Notes under the pieces: generated by a model
Database searches by the model: none
What the model was told of the DNA's origin: nothing
The model's input: the letters and a program-made list of their open reading frames with translations, nothing else
Origin: an uncultured Clostridia bacterium
GTDB lineage: Bacteria > Bacillota > Clostridia > TANB77 > CAG-508
Length of the DNA: 64,000 nt
Reading direction: 5' to 3'
Assembly (NCBI GenBank): GCA_934177485.1
Contig: CAKPPF010000001.1
Coordinates: 1-64,000 of the forward strand
Translations under genes and position numbers: made by a program
Shown here: in pieces, positions 25,227-35,204 of the stretch
How positions within the stretch are numbered: the stretch's first letter is position 1
How the letters are laid out: each line of letters begins with the position of its first letter

Positions 25227-25964
25227 TTATTTGCTTGCTATATAATATCCTACTCCTCTTTTTGTTATTAATATTTGAGGTGAAGAAGTATCTTTTTCTA
25301 TTTTTTCACGTATTCTTCTTACTGTAACATCAACAGTTCTAATGTCTCCATAATATTCGTATCCCCATACTTTTTCAAGTAAAACTTCTCTTGTAACTAC
25401 TTGTCCTGGTTGGTTTGCTAAATATTTTAAGACTTCAAACTCTCTTAATGTAAGGTCAATTGTTTCATCTTTTACTTTAACTTCAAATTTATCATAATCA
25501 ATACTTAGATCACCGATTTTTATTTTCTTTGTTTCTTTATTTGAATTATTATTTCCTTCTATATTATTTGTAGATGCCTCAAACTTTCTTAAATTAGCTT
25601 TTATTCTTGCCATAAGTTCTCTTACACTAAAAGGTTTAGTTACATAGTCATCTGCTCCAAGTTCAAGTCCAACGATTTTATCTATTTCTTCATCTCTTGC
25701 TGTTAACATTAAAATAGGAATATTTAAAGTTGTTCTAATTTTTTTACATACTGTTAAACCATCCATTTTAGGTAACATTATGTCTAATAATATCAAATCT
25801 GGTTTTTGGTTTAAAGCAATATCAACAGCAGTTACACCATCATTTGCTTCTAATGTGTTGTATCCTTCCTTTTGTAGATTATATACTAAAATGTCTACAA
25901 TTGGCTTTTCGTCATCTACAATTAGTATTGTTTTTTTATCTTTGTTAATTTCATTTTCGTCCAT
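25227..25964 (-). CDS. OmpR-family response regulator, WalR-like
   Basis: A 245-residue regulator. The receiver domain (about 12-128) has the acidic pair DD at 17-18, phosphoacceptor Asp61 (LLDIMLP), Thr/Ser in LTARD and Lys in TKPFS. A winged-helix DNA-binding domain (about 150-243) has LTLREFEVLKYLA and the recognition helix DVTVRRIREKIE, close to WalR (YycF). An extended Asn-rich linker (133-146) joins them. It likely controls cell-wall metabolism genes with the downstream kinase. It starts at ATG 25964 behind GGAGG. Confidence 0.92.
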   Translation of the reverse strand: MDENEINKDKKTILIVDDEKPIVDILVYNLQKEGYNTLEANDGVTAVDIALNQKPDLILLDIMLPKMDGLTVCKKIRTTLNIPILMLTARDEEIDKIVGLELGADDYVTKPFSVRELMARIKANLRKFEASTNNIEGNNNSNKETKKIKIGDLSIDYDKFEVKVKDETIDLTLREFEVLKYLANQPGQVVTREVLLEKVWGYEYYGDIRTVDVTVRRIREKIEKDTSSPQILITKRGVGYYIASK

Positions 25965-26039
25965 ATGAAAACCTCCACAATCGATATACTATGAATATAT
26001 CATATCCCTAGTAATTGCACAAGTTTTTTTAAGAAATTT

Positions 26040-26450
26040 TTACATTATTATTACAATTTCATTAATTTTTCCGTTATCAATTAATTTTATATTTTCTTCT
26101 CTAATTTCCTCGTTATTTAAATAAATTGTTTGTATCTTGTTACTTTTACTCAGATTTTTTACTTTTATATTATATATACTTTCCTTATATTTATATTGTA
26201 TAAAATACTCTTCCCATTCTTTTGGAATACATGGATTAAGACTTATTTTATCGTTTTCTAATTCTAGTCCAAGTATAAATTGAATTCCTGCAACATAATA
26301 CCAGCTTGAAGAACCTGTATACCAACTCCAACCACCTCTTCCGAAGAAGATTTCCGCTTCCATATATATCTGCTGGAATAACATAAGGTTCAATTTTATA
26401 TTTGTCTTCTTTTTCTTTTGTATCTGAATGTTCAATAGGATTAATTGCAT
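26040..26450 (-). CDS. C-terminal piece of the cyclic beta-glucan synthase-like gene
   Basis: This frame supplies the end of the giant gene at 26040-34060. The meaningful part begins near 26342 with GRGGWSWYTGSSSWYY, the conserved end of GH94 phosphorylase domains, and continues to IVIIM. The first 35 residues of the frame are out-of-frame translation and not part of the product. It joins the preceding frame by a +1 shift at a CGG codon (about 26338-26343). With the shift at about 27427 the three pieces give one frame of 2672 residues. Confidence 0.7.
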   Translation of the reverse strand: MQLILLNIQIQKKKKTNIKLNLMLFQQIYMEAEIFFGRGGWSWYTGSSSWYYVAGIQFILGLELENDKISLNPCIPKEWEEYFIQYKYKESIYNIKVKNLSKSNKIQTIYLNNEEIREENIKLIDNGKINEIVIIM

Positions 26451-27477
26451 TAAAATATTTATACGCTTTTTCGCTCATATTAAGTTTTGTAAAGGCAATT
26501 ATTGCCCATATTGCTGCATGTGTATATTGCCCACCGTTTTCTCTTACTCCAGGTAAATAGTTTTTTATATATCCTGGTTCTAAATCAGATTTTTCAAAAG
26601 GCGGATCTAGTAACTTTATTATTCCTTCTTTATTATTAATTAACTTCTCTTCTAAGCTATTAATTGCTATATGAGTCTTTTCCTCATCACCAGCACCAGA
26701 TATTACAGACCAACTCTGAGCAATGCTATCTATACAGCATTCACTATTTTTTATACTTCCTAAAATTTTTCCATCATCTGTATATGCTCTTTTAAACCAT
26801 TTTTCATCCCATCCATTTTCATTTAAAGCTTTTTTTAATTTTTCTAATATAGCTTCATATTCTTGAATTTTTTTGAAATCTTCTTTCTTTTTTAATATAT
26901 TTAAAAACCTATTTATAACGTCATATAAAAAGAAGCCTAACCAAATACTTTCACCTTTTCCCTTATTTCCAACTGTACTGAAACCATCATTCCAGTCTCC
27001 CGAACCTATTAGTGGTAAATTATTTGCTCCAAATTTTAAACTTATATCTATTGCTCTTATACAATGTTCATATAATGTCTCTTCATATTTTGAGAATTCA
27101 TGAATATCATATTCTTCATCTTGTCCATATTCTAACTTAGCTCCATCTAAATATGGTATTTTTTCCTCGAGTATACTATAATCTCCACTTGTTTTTATAT
27201 GTTCAAGGCATAAATAAACAAGCCATAATCTATCATCTGAAAATCTAGTTCTAATTCCTCTTTTAGTTTCCTCATGCCACCAATGTTCAACATCCCCTTC
27301 AATAAATTGATGTGAAGCATGTTTTATAATTTGTTTTTTCATTTTTTCAATATCTAAATATTTAAGTCCTAAAGTGTCTTGGAGTTGATCTCTAAATCCA
27401 TATGCACCTCCTGATTGATAAAAACCGTGTTCTTGCATACAACCTAGAAGAAATAGTTTGGTACATTGCCCATCCAT
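26248..27477 (-). CDS. Middle GH94 piece of the cyclic beta-glucan synthase-like gene
   Basis: The authentic part runs from about 27426 (GFYQSGGAYGFRDQLQDT) to about 26343 (ADIYGSGNLL). It carries the GH94 catalytic-domain motifs: the FRDQLQD turn, WWHEETKRGIRTRFSDD, and SGDWNDGFS with the general-acid Asp of cellobiose-phosphorylase-like enzymes, then GGQYTHAAIW. It links upstream and downstream frames through single-base shifts. The frame extends past the second shift point as nonsense (RKRWLELVYRF) before stopping. Confidence 0.75.
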   Translation of the reverse strand: MDGQCTKLFLLGCMQEHGFYQSGGAYGFRDQLQDTLGLKYLDIEKMKKQIIKHASHQFIEGDVEHWWHEETKRGIRTRFSDDRLWLVYLCLEHIKTSGDYSILEEKIPYLDGAKLEYGQDEEYDIHEFSKYEETLYEHCIRAIDISLKFGANNLPLIGSGDWNDGFSTVGNKGKGESIWLGFFLYDVINRFLNILKKKEDFKKIQEYEAILEKLKKALNENGWDEKWFKRAYTDDGKILGSIKNSECCIDSIAQSWSVISGAGDEEKTHIAINSLEEKLINNKEGIIKLLDPPFEKSDLEPGYIKNYLPGVRENGGQYTHAAIWAIIAFTKLNMSEKAYKYFNAINPIEHSDTKEKEDKYKIEPYVIPADIYGSGNLLRKRWLELVYRFFKLVLCCRNSIYTWTRIRKR

Positions 27478-30400
27478 TTAAGATTATATTCATTTGCTCT
27501 GATGGAGTTTTTATTCTGATTTTTTCAAGAATATTTTTCCAATAGTTTATAGTATTATTGCATTCATTCTCGCATTCTTCTATTTTTTTATATTTTAGTT
27601 TAAAGTTGTTATTATCACTTTCTGCCCCAAGAACAAGTGAAATTTTCTTTTCTTCAAATGCTTTTAAGCTTACTGAAATCTTTATTGCCATACATGGTTT
27701 ATTTCCAAATGAATTTTCTTTATTTAAATCCCAACTTTTTTTTAAGTTAATGCTTTTATAATTTCCTGTATAACTGTCAATTTTTTCATTACTATATATA
27801 TAGCTAATGTTTTTTATTTCTGTAGAATGTTGGCTTTTACTATACAAAACATCATTATCAAATTCTGTTGTTAGTTCTCCATCTGTTTTTATTTCATCTT
27901 CTCCTAATACTGTGTCTATTTTGTATATTATTTCTATATCTTTAGTATTGTTTGTATTATTTTTTAATCTTAATAGGTTAATTTTTACGTTGTCATTCAT
28001 GCTTACAAATACACTTAATTTTTGTTTTATATCTAATTTATTTTGTTCATATATTGAATACCCAAATCCATAAGTTGCAAGTAAATTACCATTTCCAATT
28101 TTCCAAAACTTTTTTTCTTTTACATCTTTAATAAAAATGCATTCTGATGAAGTATCAAATACTGCATCGTTTGACCATTTACTTATCCTACTTAATCTGC
28201 TATTTTTATACCAAGAGTACCCACCTAAGTTCTGCGATACAATTGTTCCAAAGTTTTCATTTGCTAAAACATTACACCAAACACTTGGTACATTGCTATC
28301 TACACAAATTACATACTCACGTCCATCCTTTGAAAATCCGCCATATGAATTTTTAAATATTAAGTCCATGTTTTCTATATTATATTTTTCAAATTCTGTT
28401 TCTTCAGTAAAAGCATCCGCGTCGTTTTTATTTTCCTTGTATTTGTGCAAATATTCATCTTCTTGTTCTAATACAACAGTTTCTAAATTTCCTTTTTGAG
28501 CGTCTACAATAAAACTTGCCTTTAACTCAAATTTTTCTTTAGATTCTATTTCATTTAAATTTATTATAAATATATTATTATTAATTAAATATGATAAATT
28601 TTGATCTGCAATCTTTTTTTCTATTGCTGCTTTAACATATCTTTCATATACATTTGCTTCTCCATTTAATATTACTAAATCTATTGCAATATTTTTGTTT
28701 GTAAAAAACTTATATGCCTTTAATACTTCTTGTAAAACATAAGAATTATTCACCTCATTAATTTTTAATAAGATAATTGGTAAATCACCTGAAATTCCAT
28801 ACTTCCAAAAATCCTCATTTTTTATTTCAATTTGCTTTAATTTATCAATATAAAGTTTTTTTAATGGATTTCCCATAATTAAATATGATAGTATTTTTTG
28901 ATAAACAATCATTTCTTTACTTGTAACCTGCAAATATCGATTCATTTCATCATTTCTTGTTTTTGATATTTCAAAAGCTCTTCTTGTATTTTCAAAGCTT
29001 TTATATTTTTCTAATTTTTCTATGGCTTGATTTTTATCTTCAGATACACTAATAACCAAATTTAATTCTATTAAATCTTTTTCTAATTTTATTGTTCGTC
29101 TGAAAGATATTATTGGATCCACAACCAAGCCAATTTTATTGCTAAATTCTTCTGAATTATATATTTTTTTAGGTACTCCTGTGTTTAATCTACCATATAA
29201 TTTTTGTTTGTCTATTTCAAATTCTATATTCTTTACATTCCCATTATTGCAAAAAAAACCAACTGCTAAATAAATACTTCTGTCTTTATCATTTCTCTTT
29301 ATAAGGACACCATTTTCAATTTTTTCATATTTTAAAAATAAATTATTAAATGCTTTATGAGCATAATCTTGTTCTTTTCTAGATAATACTGGTTCTAATA
29401 CTGAACTTATTTCAACAGTTTGGCTTCTCTTATCATCTAAATTTTTAACTTTAATATTTCTTATCTCAACATTATCATCTGCTGTGACAATGTTTTTTAT
29501 TTTGCATTCAACTTTGTCTTCTTTTACTACTATTTCATTCATATCTGGAGTAAAAAATGCTTTATAGTTTTCGTCATCATCTTTATAAAAACTTTCCCAT
29601 ACCTTTTTAGTTTTTATATTTTTAAAATAAAAAAATATTCCTTCTTTATAATTATCTGTATATTTATATCTATTTATCAAAATTTCTTTATATTTACTAA
29701 AGCCTGTCCCATCTTTATTCATACAAACAGTATAATTTTCATTAGATATTACATTTGAATCTGGTAAATCTGTTTTTAAATTATCCACTTGTCTTATATA
29801 TCTTGTGTCATACCCTGTATATTTAATTTTTTCTATTTTTTCTTTTCTTTCTTTAGTTATAATTACATCTTCAGGCAATTTTTCTTGAAGTAAAATATCT
29901 ATAGCTTTAATTTCTGGATTTTTATGAAATCTTTCTTGCAATATATTCTTATTAATTAAATTATTAATTGACAATAATATTAATGCTTGATGATGTGCCA
30001 TAAAAGTTTTAACCACTTCATATTTTCTATTGCCAGACATTCTTTCAGGTGTAAAATCTATTGATTCATATAAGCCATATTTTCCATATGCATTATGTTT
30101 TTTTAATTCTTTTATATTTCTAAAAACATCTCTAGCATCTTTATTTATAGCTAATATGCTTCCATAACTAGAAACTACTATATCATCTGCTAACCCTCTT
30201 TTTAGTCCAAGCCATGGTATACCAAATGCTTTGTACTGATAATTTGAATTTAAGTCTTTTAGGTTATATGCTGCTTCAGATATTCCCCATGGGACTTGTA
30301 ATTTATTGCAATATTTTTTTTGAGACATTATCATAAATTTACATGATTCTTCTAATATACTACCTTTGTACTCTCTTATATTAATATTAGGCATCAAATA

Positions 30401-33400
30401 TTCAAAAGAAGTCCCTGACCATGAAACTAGTCCCTTTTTTCCATCTATCGAAGTTAAAGTTCTGCTAAGACTATTCCAATGTTTAGATGGTATATCTTTT
30501 TTTGCAATTGCAATTAAACTTGCTTGCCTTGCTTCTGAAGCTAATAAATCATAATATGAATCAGTTAATTTATTTTGTTCTACATTAAATCCAATTGATA
30601 ATAAACTTATTTCTGGATTATACAATTTTAAAAAATTCGTATTCTTTATTAGTTCACTAATTTTATATAAATTAGTATCAATTTCATATTTGTCTCTTAG
30701 CTCTTTGTCTTTAATTTCTTCTAGAAAAGTTTTTAATACTATTAAATATCCAACAAAATTTCCGCTATCAACAGTAGAAATATATTCTGGTTTCAATGGT
30801 AATAAAGTTTTAGTACTATACCAATTATATAAATGTCCATTCCATTTTGGTAACTCATAAATAGTCTTTAGCATTTTTTGAATCAGCTGTAATGATTTAT
30901 CTAACTCAATAAATTTTAAATCATATGCAGACATTACTGACATTAGTCCAAGTCCTATATTAGTAGATGATGTTCTATCAACAATTTTTTGTTTTCTTGA
31001 TTCTTGATAATTATCTGGTGGCAAATAATTATTTTCGAAATTAATATAGTTTTCAAAGTAATCCCAAGTTCTTTTGGCTATATCTTTTATTTCTGATATT
31101 TCTTCTTGATTTAATTCATCAATCTCAGCTTTTTCTTTAAGTTCTCTGCTTATATACCAACAAATGAATGGAGAAGCAATCCATAAAAATGCTATTAAAA
31201 TTTTTAAAATGCTTATCTCTTTAATTGCTAATATAAGAAGCAAAACTCCAAAAATAACATCAATTTTCATTTCTTTAAAAAAACTTTTAACATCTGTACT
31301 ACTATTTTTTTCTGCTTCCTCTGCTGTAGTCCATTCTAATAAATGTTCTTTAGTCTTAAAAACTCTATTTATTGTTACAGCAATCGCACTTATTGAAACA
31401 TATGCTTTATATATAATAGTTGAAAAATTAATTATACTTCTTACTAAACTAAGTTTTAGCCCTGGTAATTTATTTTCAAAAGAGGATTGTTTTTTTATTC
31501 CTTCTTTTTTAAATATTGCTGTATTTAAAAAATCTATAAATAAATCAATAAAAATACTTAAAAATATTATTAAATAGAAAAAAATACTATCTGTTTTGTT
31601 CATAAATAATATTATAATTAAACAAATAGCTTGCGAAATTTCAACAAGACTTCTTCTTAAATTGTCTAATATTTTAAATTTTGAAAGCTCGTCAATTGGA
31701 TTATTTATTATATTTTTGTTTTTATCTTCTACTTTATTAAATAACCATTTTATAATCTGCCAGTCGCCACGTATCCATCTTTTTGTTCTTGTTATATAGC
31801 TATTATACTTTTGTGGATAAGAATCTAATAAAATAATGTCTGATGCAAATCCGCATCTTGCATAAATTCCTTCTAATAAATCATGGCTTAAAACAGTATC
31901 ATTAGGAATTGCATTATTTAGAACTTTTGTAAATGTTTCTAATTCATATATTCCTTTACCTGTAAAATTTCCTTGACCAAAATTATCTTGATATAGATCA
32001 AATGATGCGCTTGAATATACATCAACTCCACCCATACCTGCATATATTTTCGTAAATAATGTTTTTCTACTTGAATCTATATCTATGCCTATTCTAGGCT
32101 GTATTATTCCATATCCAGATGTTACGATATTTTTTTCATTATCAATAATTGGTTTATTTAATATATGTGCCATAGCTCCAACAAGCTCTTTTGCACTATC
32201 TAAAACTAAATTCGTATCAGAGTCTAAGGTTATAATATATTTAATATATGGTATTTTACTATCATTAAAGGAATTGTACTTAAAAGTATTTTCTTTTTTT
32301 CCTAATAAATAATTATTAAATTCTGAAATAAGCCCTCTTTTTCTTTCCCAACCAAGAAAATTATTTTCTTTACTATTCCATATTCTTTTTCTATAAATAA
32401 AATTAAAAATATTTAAATTGTATTTTTTATTTAATTCATCTATTTTACTTTTTCCTTCTTTTATTATCTCTTCATCATATTTTTCAATTTCTTTACTTGA
32501 TGTAGAGCAATCGCCTAGTAATGTGAAATATAAATTATCTGACTTATTTGCTAAATAATATACCTCTATCTTTTCTAACATTTCGTCAACGTCTTCTTTG
32601 CTTTTTAATATTGTTGGTATAACAACCATAGTAGTATTTTGTTTTGTTATACCATTCGAAAAATCAATTTTAGGTATTAATTTTGTTTTTATGATTTTAG
32701 ATAATAAATACTGAATTAATTTAATTATTATTTCGCTTATTGGAATAAATGAAAATACAATAAATAACAAAGTTATTATTATATTATTTGTCTTTTTTAG
32801 CATGACAAAACTAATTAATAAATCTAATAATGACGTCAATATAATAATATACGATACATATTTTCTAGCTTTACTGTTTGCTGTTTGTTTATTAGTATAT
32901 TTTATGTCTTCAACTTTATATCCATCTGTTTGATTATATATAGCATTTTTTAATTCATATATGCCATTATCTATAATATAGTATCCAATATGTTTTTTCT
33001 TTAAATTATCTGTATTTCTTTTAGATAACTCTAATGCTTTTTGAGATATATAAATTTCAGATACTTTTAATTTTATTGATAATTCTTTAATTTTATTTCT
33101 ATAATATTCCTTAGTCTTATGAGTCATTTTCTCGTAAACATTAGCAGGATCTTTTTTTAATATTTCCTCAACTCCATTTATTTCTTCGAAAACACTATCA
33201 AAATCAATTCTTTGTATTTCTTTTATACTTTTAATACAATTTCCAATTAAAAGCTTTTTTATTGCAATATCAAAATGTTCTTTTTTTATTATTTCCGAAA
33301 CTGTGGTTCCTGTTTTACTTACTTGGTCTTCTAAAATTCGTATATATGGATTTCCTTTTTTACCATATTGATTTAGTCTATATGAAAGATACTCAATGTA

Positions 33401-34060
33401 TGGTTCTTTGGAAAACTGCAATTTTGCATTATCCATATTTTTTATATATTTCAATTTGTTTTTATCTTTATTATCAACAAGTCTTTCTATTAAGCTTTCT
33501 ACTCTATATTTTTGGATTTGAGCAAAATATATTTTCTCACAAACATTTCTTATTTGTTCTATTAATGCAATATTAAAGAAAATACTTATGTTCCATATTT
33601 CGTCCATATTTAATGTTTTCTTTCTTTGATATGCTTTTAATAAATCTTTTAACTTTTTTCCATCTATTTTTCCATCTGTATATGCAACAATTTGAGATGC
33701 TAATAAATAAATTCTTGCAAATCCCTTATATTCACCATTTGAAATTCCAATAAAATTAGTATATTTTTTTATACTTAACTCTTTTTTTATTGTTTTATAT
33801 GTTTGTTCAATTGCATAATAATTATCTAAAAGCCATTCTCCCGCAGGATGAATATCTATACCCAGTTTTAAGTCTAAATTTAAAATGTCATAAGTTTTTG
33901 TTATTTGGTTAAAATTCTCTATTAATCTTGGAATTGGAAAAGTATCTTTATTAGATTTTTTTTGCAATATGTGCTCTGACGCTATTTTCTCTAAATAATT
34001 TTCTAACTGTCCTTGATCTAGTAAAGCTCCTTTAATATTTAAAAATTTAGTTGATCTCAA
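27392..34060 (-). CDS. Cyclic beta-1,2-glucan synthase-like protein (GT84 + glucoamylase-like + GH94), main piece
   Basis: The first 2222 codons of a gene of about 2672 codons, related to NdvB/ChvB-type glucan synthases of about 2800 residues. Order of parts: an N-terminal helical region (1-400); membrane segments near 405-470; a GT84-type transferase region with ITLDSDTN near 611 and RWIRGDWQ near 760; further membrane segments (about 800-1000); a glucoamylase-like region (1040-1480); and phosphorylase-type beta-sandwich domains to the end. The enzyme family polymerises glucose from UDP-glucose and closes or trims the ring. The last 13 codons (after ARTR) are nonsense caused by a frame change at a CGG codon at about 27425-27427. 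Expression of an intact product would need frameshifting or correction of the sequence. Confidence 0.8.
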   Translation of the reverse strand: MRSTKFLNIKGALLDQGQLENYLEKIASEHILQKKSNKDTFPIPRLIENFNQITKTYDILNLDLKLGIDIHPAGEWLLDNYYAIEQTYKTIKKELSIKKYTNFIGISNGEYKGFARIYLLASQIVAYTDGKIDGKKLKDLLKAYQRKKTLNMDEIWNISIFFNIALIEQIRNVCEKIYFAQIQKYRVESLIERLVDNKDKNKLKYIKNMDNAKLQFSKEPYIEYLSYRLNQYGKKGNPYIRILEDQVSKTGTTVSEIIKKEHFDIAIKKLLIGNCIKSIKEIQRIDFDSVFEEINGVEEILKKDPANVYEKMTHKTKEYYRNKIKELSIKLKVSEIYISQKALELSKRNTDNLKKKHIGYYIIDNGIYELKNAIYNQTDGYKVEDIKYTNKQTANSKARKYVSYIIILTSLLDLLISFVMLKKTNNIIITLLFIVFSFIPISEIIIKLIQYLLSKIIKTKLIPKIDFSNGITKQNTTMVVIPTILKSKEDVDEMLEKIEVYYLANKSDNLYFTLLGDCSTSSKEIEKYDEEIIKEGKSKIDELNKKYNLNIFNFIYRKRIWNSKENNFLGWERKRGLISEFNNYLLGKKENTFKYNSFNDSKIPYIKYIITLDSDTNLVLDSAKELVGAMAHILNKPIIDNEKNIVTSGYGIIQPRIGIDIDSSRKTLFTKIYAGMGGVDVYSSASFDLYQDNFGQGNFTGKGIYELETFTKVLNNAIPNDTVLSHDLLEGIYARCGFASDIILLDSYPQKYNSYITRTKRWIRGDWQIIKWLFNKVEDKNKNIINNPIDELSKFKILDNLRRSLVEISQAICLIIILFMNKTDSIFFYLIIFLSIFIDLFIDFLNTAIFKKEGIKKQSSFENKLPGLKLSLVRSIINFSTIIYKAYVSISAIAVTINRVFKTKEHLLEWTTAEEAEKNSSTDVKSFFKEMKIDVIFGVLLLILAIKEISILKILIAFLWIASPFICWYISRELKEKAEIDELNQEEISEIKDIAKRTWDYFENYINFENNYLPPDNYQESRKQKIVDRTSSTNIGLGLMSVMSAYDLKFIELDKSLQLIQKMLKTIYELPKWNGHLYNWYSTKTLLPLKPEYISTVDSGNFVGYLIVLKTFLEEIKDKELRDKYEIDTNLYKISELIKNTNFLKLYNPEISLLSIGFNVEQNKLTDSYYDLLASEARQASLIAIAKKDIPSKHWNSLSRTLTSIDGKKGLVSWSGTSFEYLMPNINIREYKGSILEESCKFMIMSQKKYCNKLQVPWGISEAAYNLKDLNSNYQYKAFGIPWLGLKRGLADDIVVSSYGSILAINKDARDVFRNIKELKKHNAYGKYGLYESIDFTPERMSGNRKYEVVKTFMAHHQALILLSINNLINKNILQERFHKNPEIKAIDILLQEKLPEDVIITKERKEKIEKIKYTGYDTRYIRQVDNLKTDLPDSNVISNENYTVCMNKDGTGFSKYKEILINRYKYTDNYKEGIFFYFKNIKTKKVWESFYKDDDENYKAFFTPDMNEIVVKEDKVECKIKNIVTADDNVEIRNIKVKNLDDKRSQTVEISSVLEPVLSRKEQDYAHKAFNNLFLKYEKIENGVLIKRNDKDRSIYLAVGFFCNNGNVKNIEFEIDKQKLYGRLNTGVPKKIYNSEEFSNKIGLVVDPIISFRRTIKLEKDLIELNLVISVSEDKNQAIEKLEKYKSFENTRRAFEISKTRNDEMNRYLQVTSKEMIVYQKILSYLIMGNPLKKLYIDKLKQIEIKNEDFWKYGISGDLPIILLKINEVNNSYVLQEVLKAYKFFTNKNIAIDLVILNGEANVYERYVKAAIEKKIADQNLSYLINNNIFIINLNEIESKEKFELKASFIVDAQKGNLETVVLEQEDEYLHKYKENKNDADAFTEETEFEKYNIENMDLIFKNSYGGFSKDGREYVICVDSNVPSVWCNVLANENFGTIVSQNLGGYSWYKNSRLSRISKWSNDAVFDTSSECIFIKDVKEKKFWKIGNGNLLATYGFGYSIYEQNKLDIKQKLSVFVSMNDNVKINLLRLKNNTNNTKDIEIIYKIDTVLGEDEIKTDGELTTEFDNDVLYSKSQHSTEIKNISYIYSNEKIDSYTGNYKSINLKKSWDLNKENSFGNKPCMAIKISVSLKAFEEKKISLVLGAESDNNNFKLKYKKIEECENECNNTINYWKNILEKIRIKTPSEQMNIILNGWAMYQTISSRLYARTRFLSIRRCIWI

Positions 34061-34142
34061 TCTTTTTCACTTCCCATTTTTGTTTTTAAATTAGCTTTTC
34101 CTAAATACTTCTTTTTATTCAAAACAAAGGCATATAATGAAA

Positions 34143-34175
34143 AAATAACCTAATTATTTAAAACTAGGTTATTTA
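34143..34175 (-). terminator. Terminator overlapping the end of the small membrane-protein gene
   Basis: AAATAACCTA and TAGGTTATTT arms (about 34143-34152 and 34165-34174) form a stem followed by TTTTTTC on the minus strand. Confidence 0.7.
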
Positions 34176-34295
34176 TATTTGTTTAATTATTTTTTTATTG
34201 TTTTTAAGTTCTGCTTGATAATAATTATTAAACAGTGCAACATTAGTAATAGTAATAATTATGACAATAATTGTCCAAAAAATTTTTCTACTCAT
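34173..34295 (-). CDS. Small membrane protein, 40 residues
   Basis: ATG 34295 to TAA 34173, preceded by a strong AGGAGATAAACAA site. The peptide has one membrane segment (FWTIIVIIITITNVALF) and a basic asparagine- and lysine-rich tail. It sits 112 bases upstream of the giant glucan-synthase-like gene on the same strand, with a terminator between them. No family is recognised. The ribosome site, membrane segment and terminator support it as a real gene. Confidence 0.55.
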   Translation of the reverse strand: MSRKIFWTIIVIIITITNVALFNNYYQAELKNNKKIIKQI

Positions 34296-34431
34296 TTGTT
34301 TATCTCCTATTGATATTTTATACATATAAAAATTTCTTGTCAAGATATCATTTATTTTTTATTATTTTTTAACATTTTTCATATTTTTTAATAATATATA
34401 TATAATATAACTTTTATTAAGGAGAGAAAAT

Positions 34432-34593
34432 ATGAATAATAATATGAATATGAACATGTTACTTAACATGTTATCTAAAATGGATAAAAAAGATTTAGAA
34501 AAGGGACTAGAGCAAGCAAATAAAATTTTAAATAGTAAAAATAAAGATGAAATTATTAAGCAAATACAAAATAATAATAACAAAACCAATTAA
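34432..34593 (+). CDS. Small Asn/Met-rich protein, 53 residues
   Basis: ATG 34432 to TAA 34593, with AAGGAGAG at the right distance and a TATAAT-like box at about 34402. The peptide begins with a run of Met and Asn (MNNNMNMNMLLNML), then KMDKKDLEKGLEQANKIL, an amphipathic helix. I cannot assign a family. It is followed by two other asparagine-rich genes on the same strand, so the three may form a functional set. Confidence 0.6.
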   Translation: MNNNMNMNMLLNMLSKMDKKDLEKGLEQANKILNSKNKDEIIKQIQNNNNKTN

Positions 34594-34631
34594 GTCATCC
34601 TTTGTTCGCGTCAATTTTAGTTTCTAAATGA

Positions 34632-34764
34632 AATAAGAAAAGTGGCTTCGCCATATGTGCATTTTGCTTTGCAAATATGCACTGCCTTAGGTAACTTAAC
34701 CTTGTTATATACGTAAAAATTTTCAATTTTTTCTATATAATAAGAAAAGTGGCTTCGCCATATG
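34632..34764 (+). repeat. Dispersed hairpin repeat, copy A plus start of a second unit
   Basis: The unit starts AATAAGAAAAGTGGCTTCGCC and contains four short hairpins with TTCG-like loops, including GTGGCTTCGCCA, TGCATTTTGCTTTGCAAATATGCA and AGGTAACTTAACCT. At about 34739 the unit start is repeated (AATAAGAAAAGTGGCTTCGCC). A second full copy with only about ten differences in 112 bases lies at 52285-52400. Confidence 0.75.
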
Positions 34765-34802
34765 TTATTTATTAATAATTTTAAAAAGGAGGAAAATTCT
34801 AA

Positions 34803-35204
34803 GTGAATAATGAAGATATGTCAGATATTATACAAAAGCTTAGTAGTATGATTAACAACTCAAATATAAATAATCAAGAAAACACTAATAGTTCTGATGG
34901 ATCTTTAAATTCAGATAATTCAAATATGAATTTTTCCGATTTTTTTAATAATTCCAATTCTTCAAATGATAGTACAAACACTAACTTTAATTTTGATATA
35001 AATACAATTATGAAAATTAAAAATATTATGGATAAAATTAATTCAGCTCAAAATAGTCCAGAAACAAATTTATTAATTTCTTTAAAACCATATCTAAATA
35101 ATAATCGTAAACAAAAGCTTGATCAATATATGCAAATTTTAAATATTACTAAAGCTTTAGAAGCATTAAATGAAGAAAATAGTAAGGAGAACAAAAATGT
35201 TTAG
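34803..35204 (+). CDS. Uncharacterised Asn/Ser-rich protein
   Basis: A 133-residue protein from GTG 34803 after AAAGGAGG. The first 75 residues are low-complexity Asn/Ser (NNSNINNQ, FNNSNSSNDS). The rest forms helices around LLISLKPYLNNNRKQKLDQYM, a pattern I associate with small clostridial proteins of unknown role. It overlaps the next gene by eight bases, so the two are translationally coupled. No enzymatic motif is visible. Confidence 0.65.
   Translation: MNNEDMSDIIQKLSSMINNSNINNQENTNSSDGSLNSDNSNMNFSDFFNNSNSSNDSTNTNFNFDINTIMKIKNIMDKINSAQNSPETNLLISLKPYLNNNRKQKLDQYMQILNITKALEALNEENSKENKNV

Noticed and set aside
31164..31577. Plus-strand hydrophobic open frame of 137 codons
   Set aside because: It lies wholly opposite the membrane region of the glucan-synthase-like gene and has no start signals; it is an antisense shadow.
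34362..34589. Minus-strand 75-codon frame
   Set aside because: It overlaps the antisense of the 53-codon gene at 34432-34593, which has a proper ribosome site, and it has none itself.
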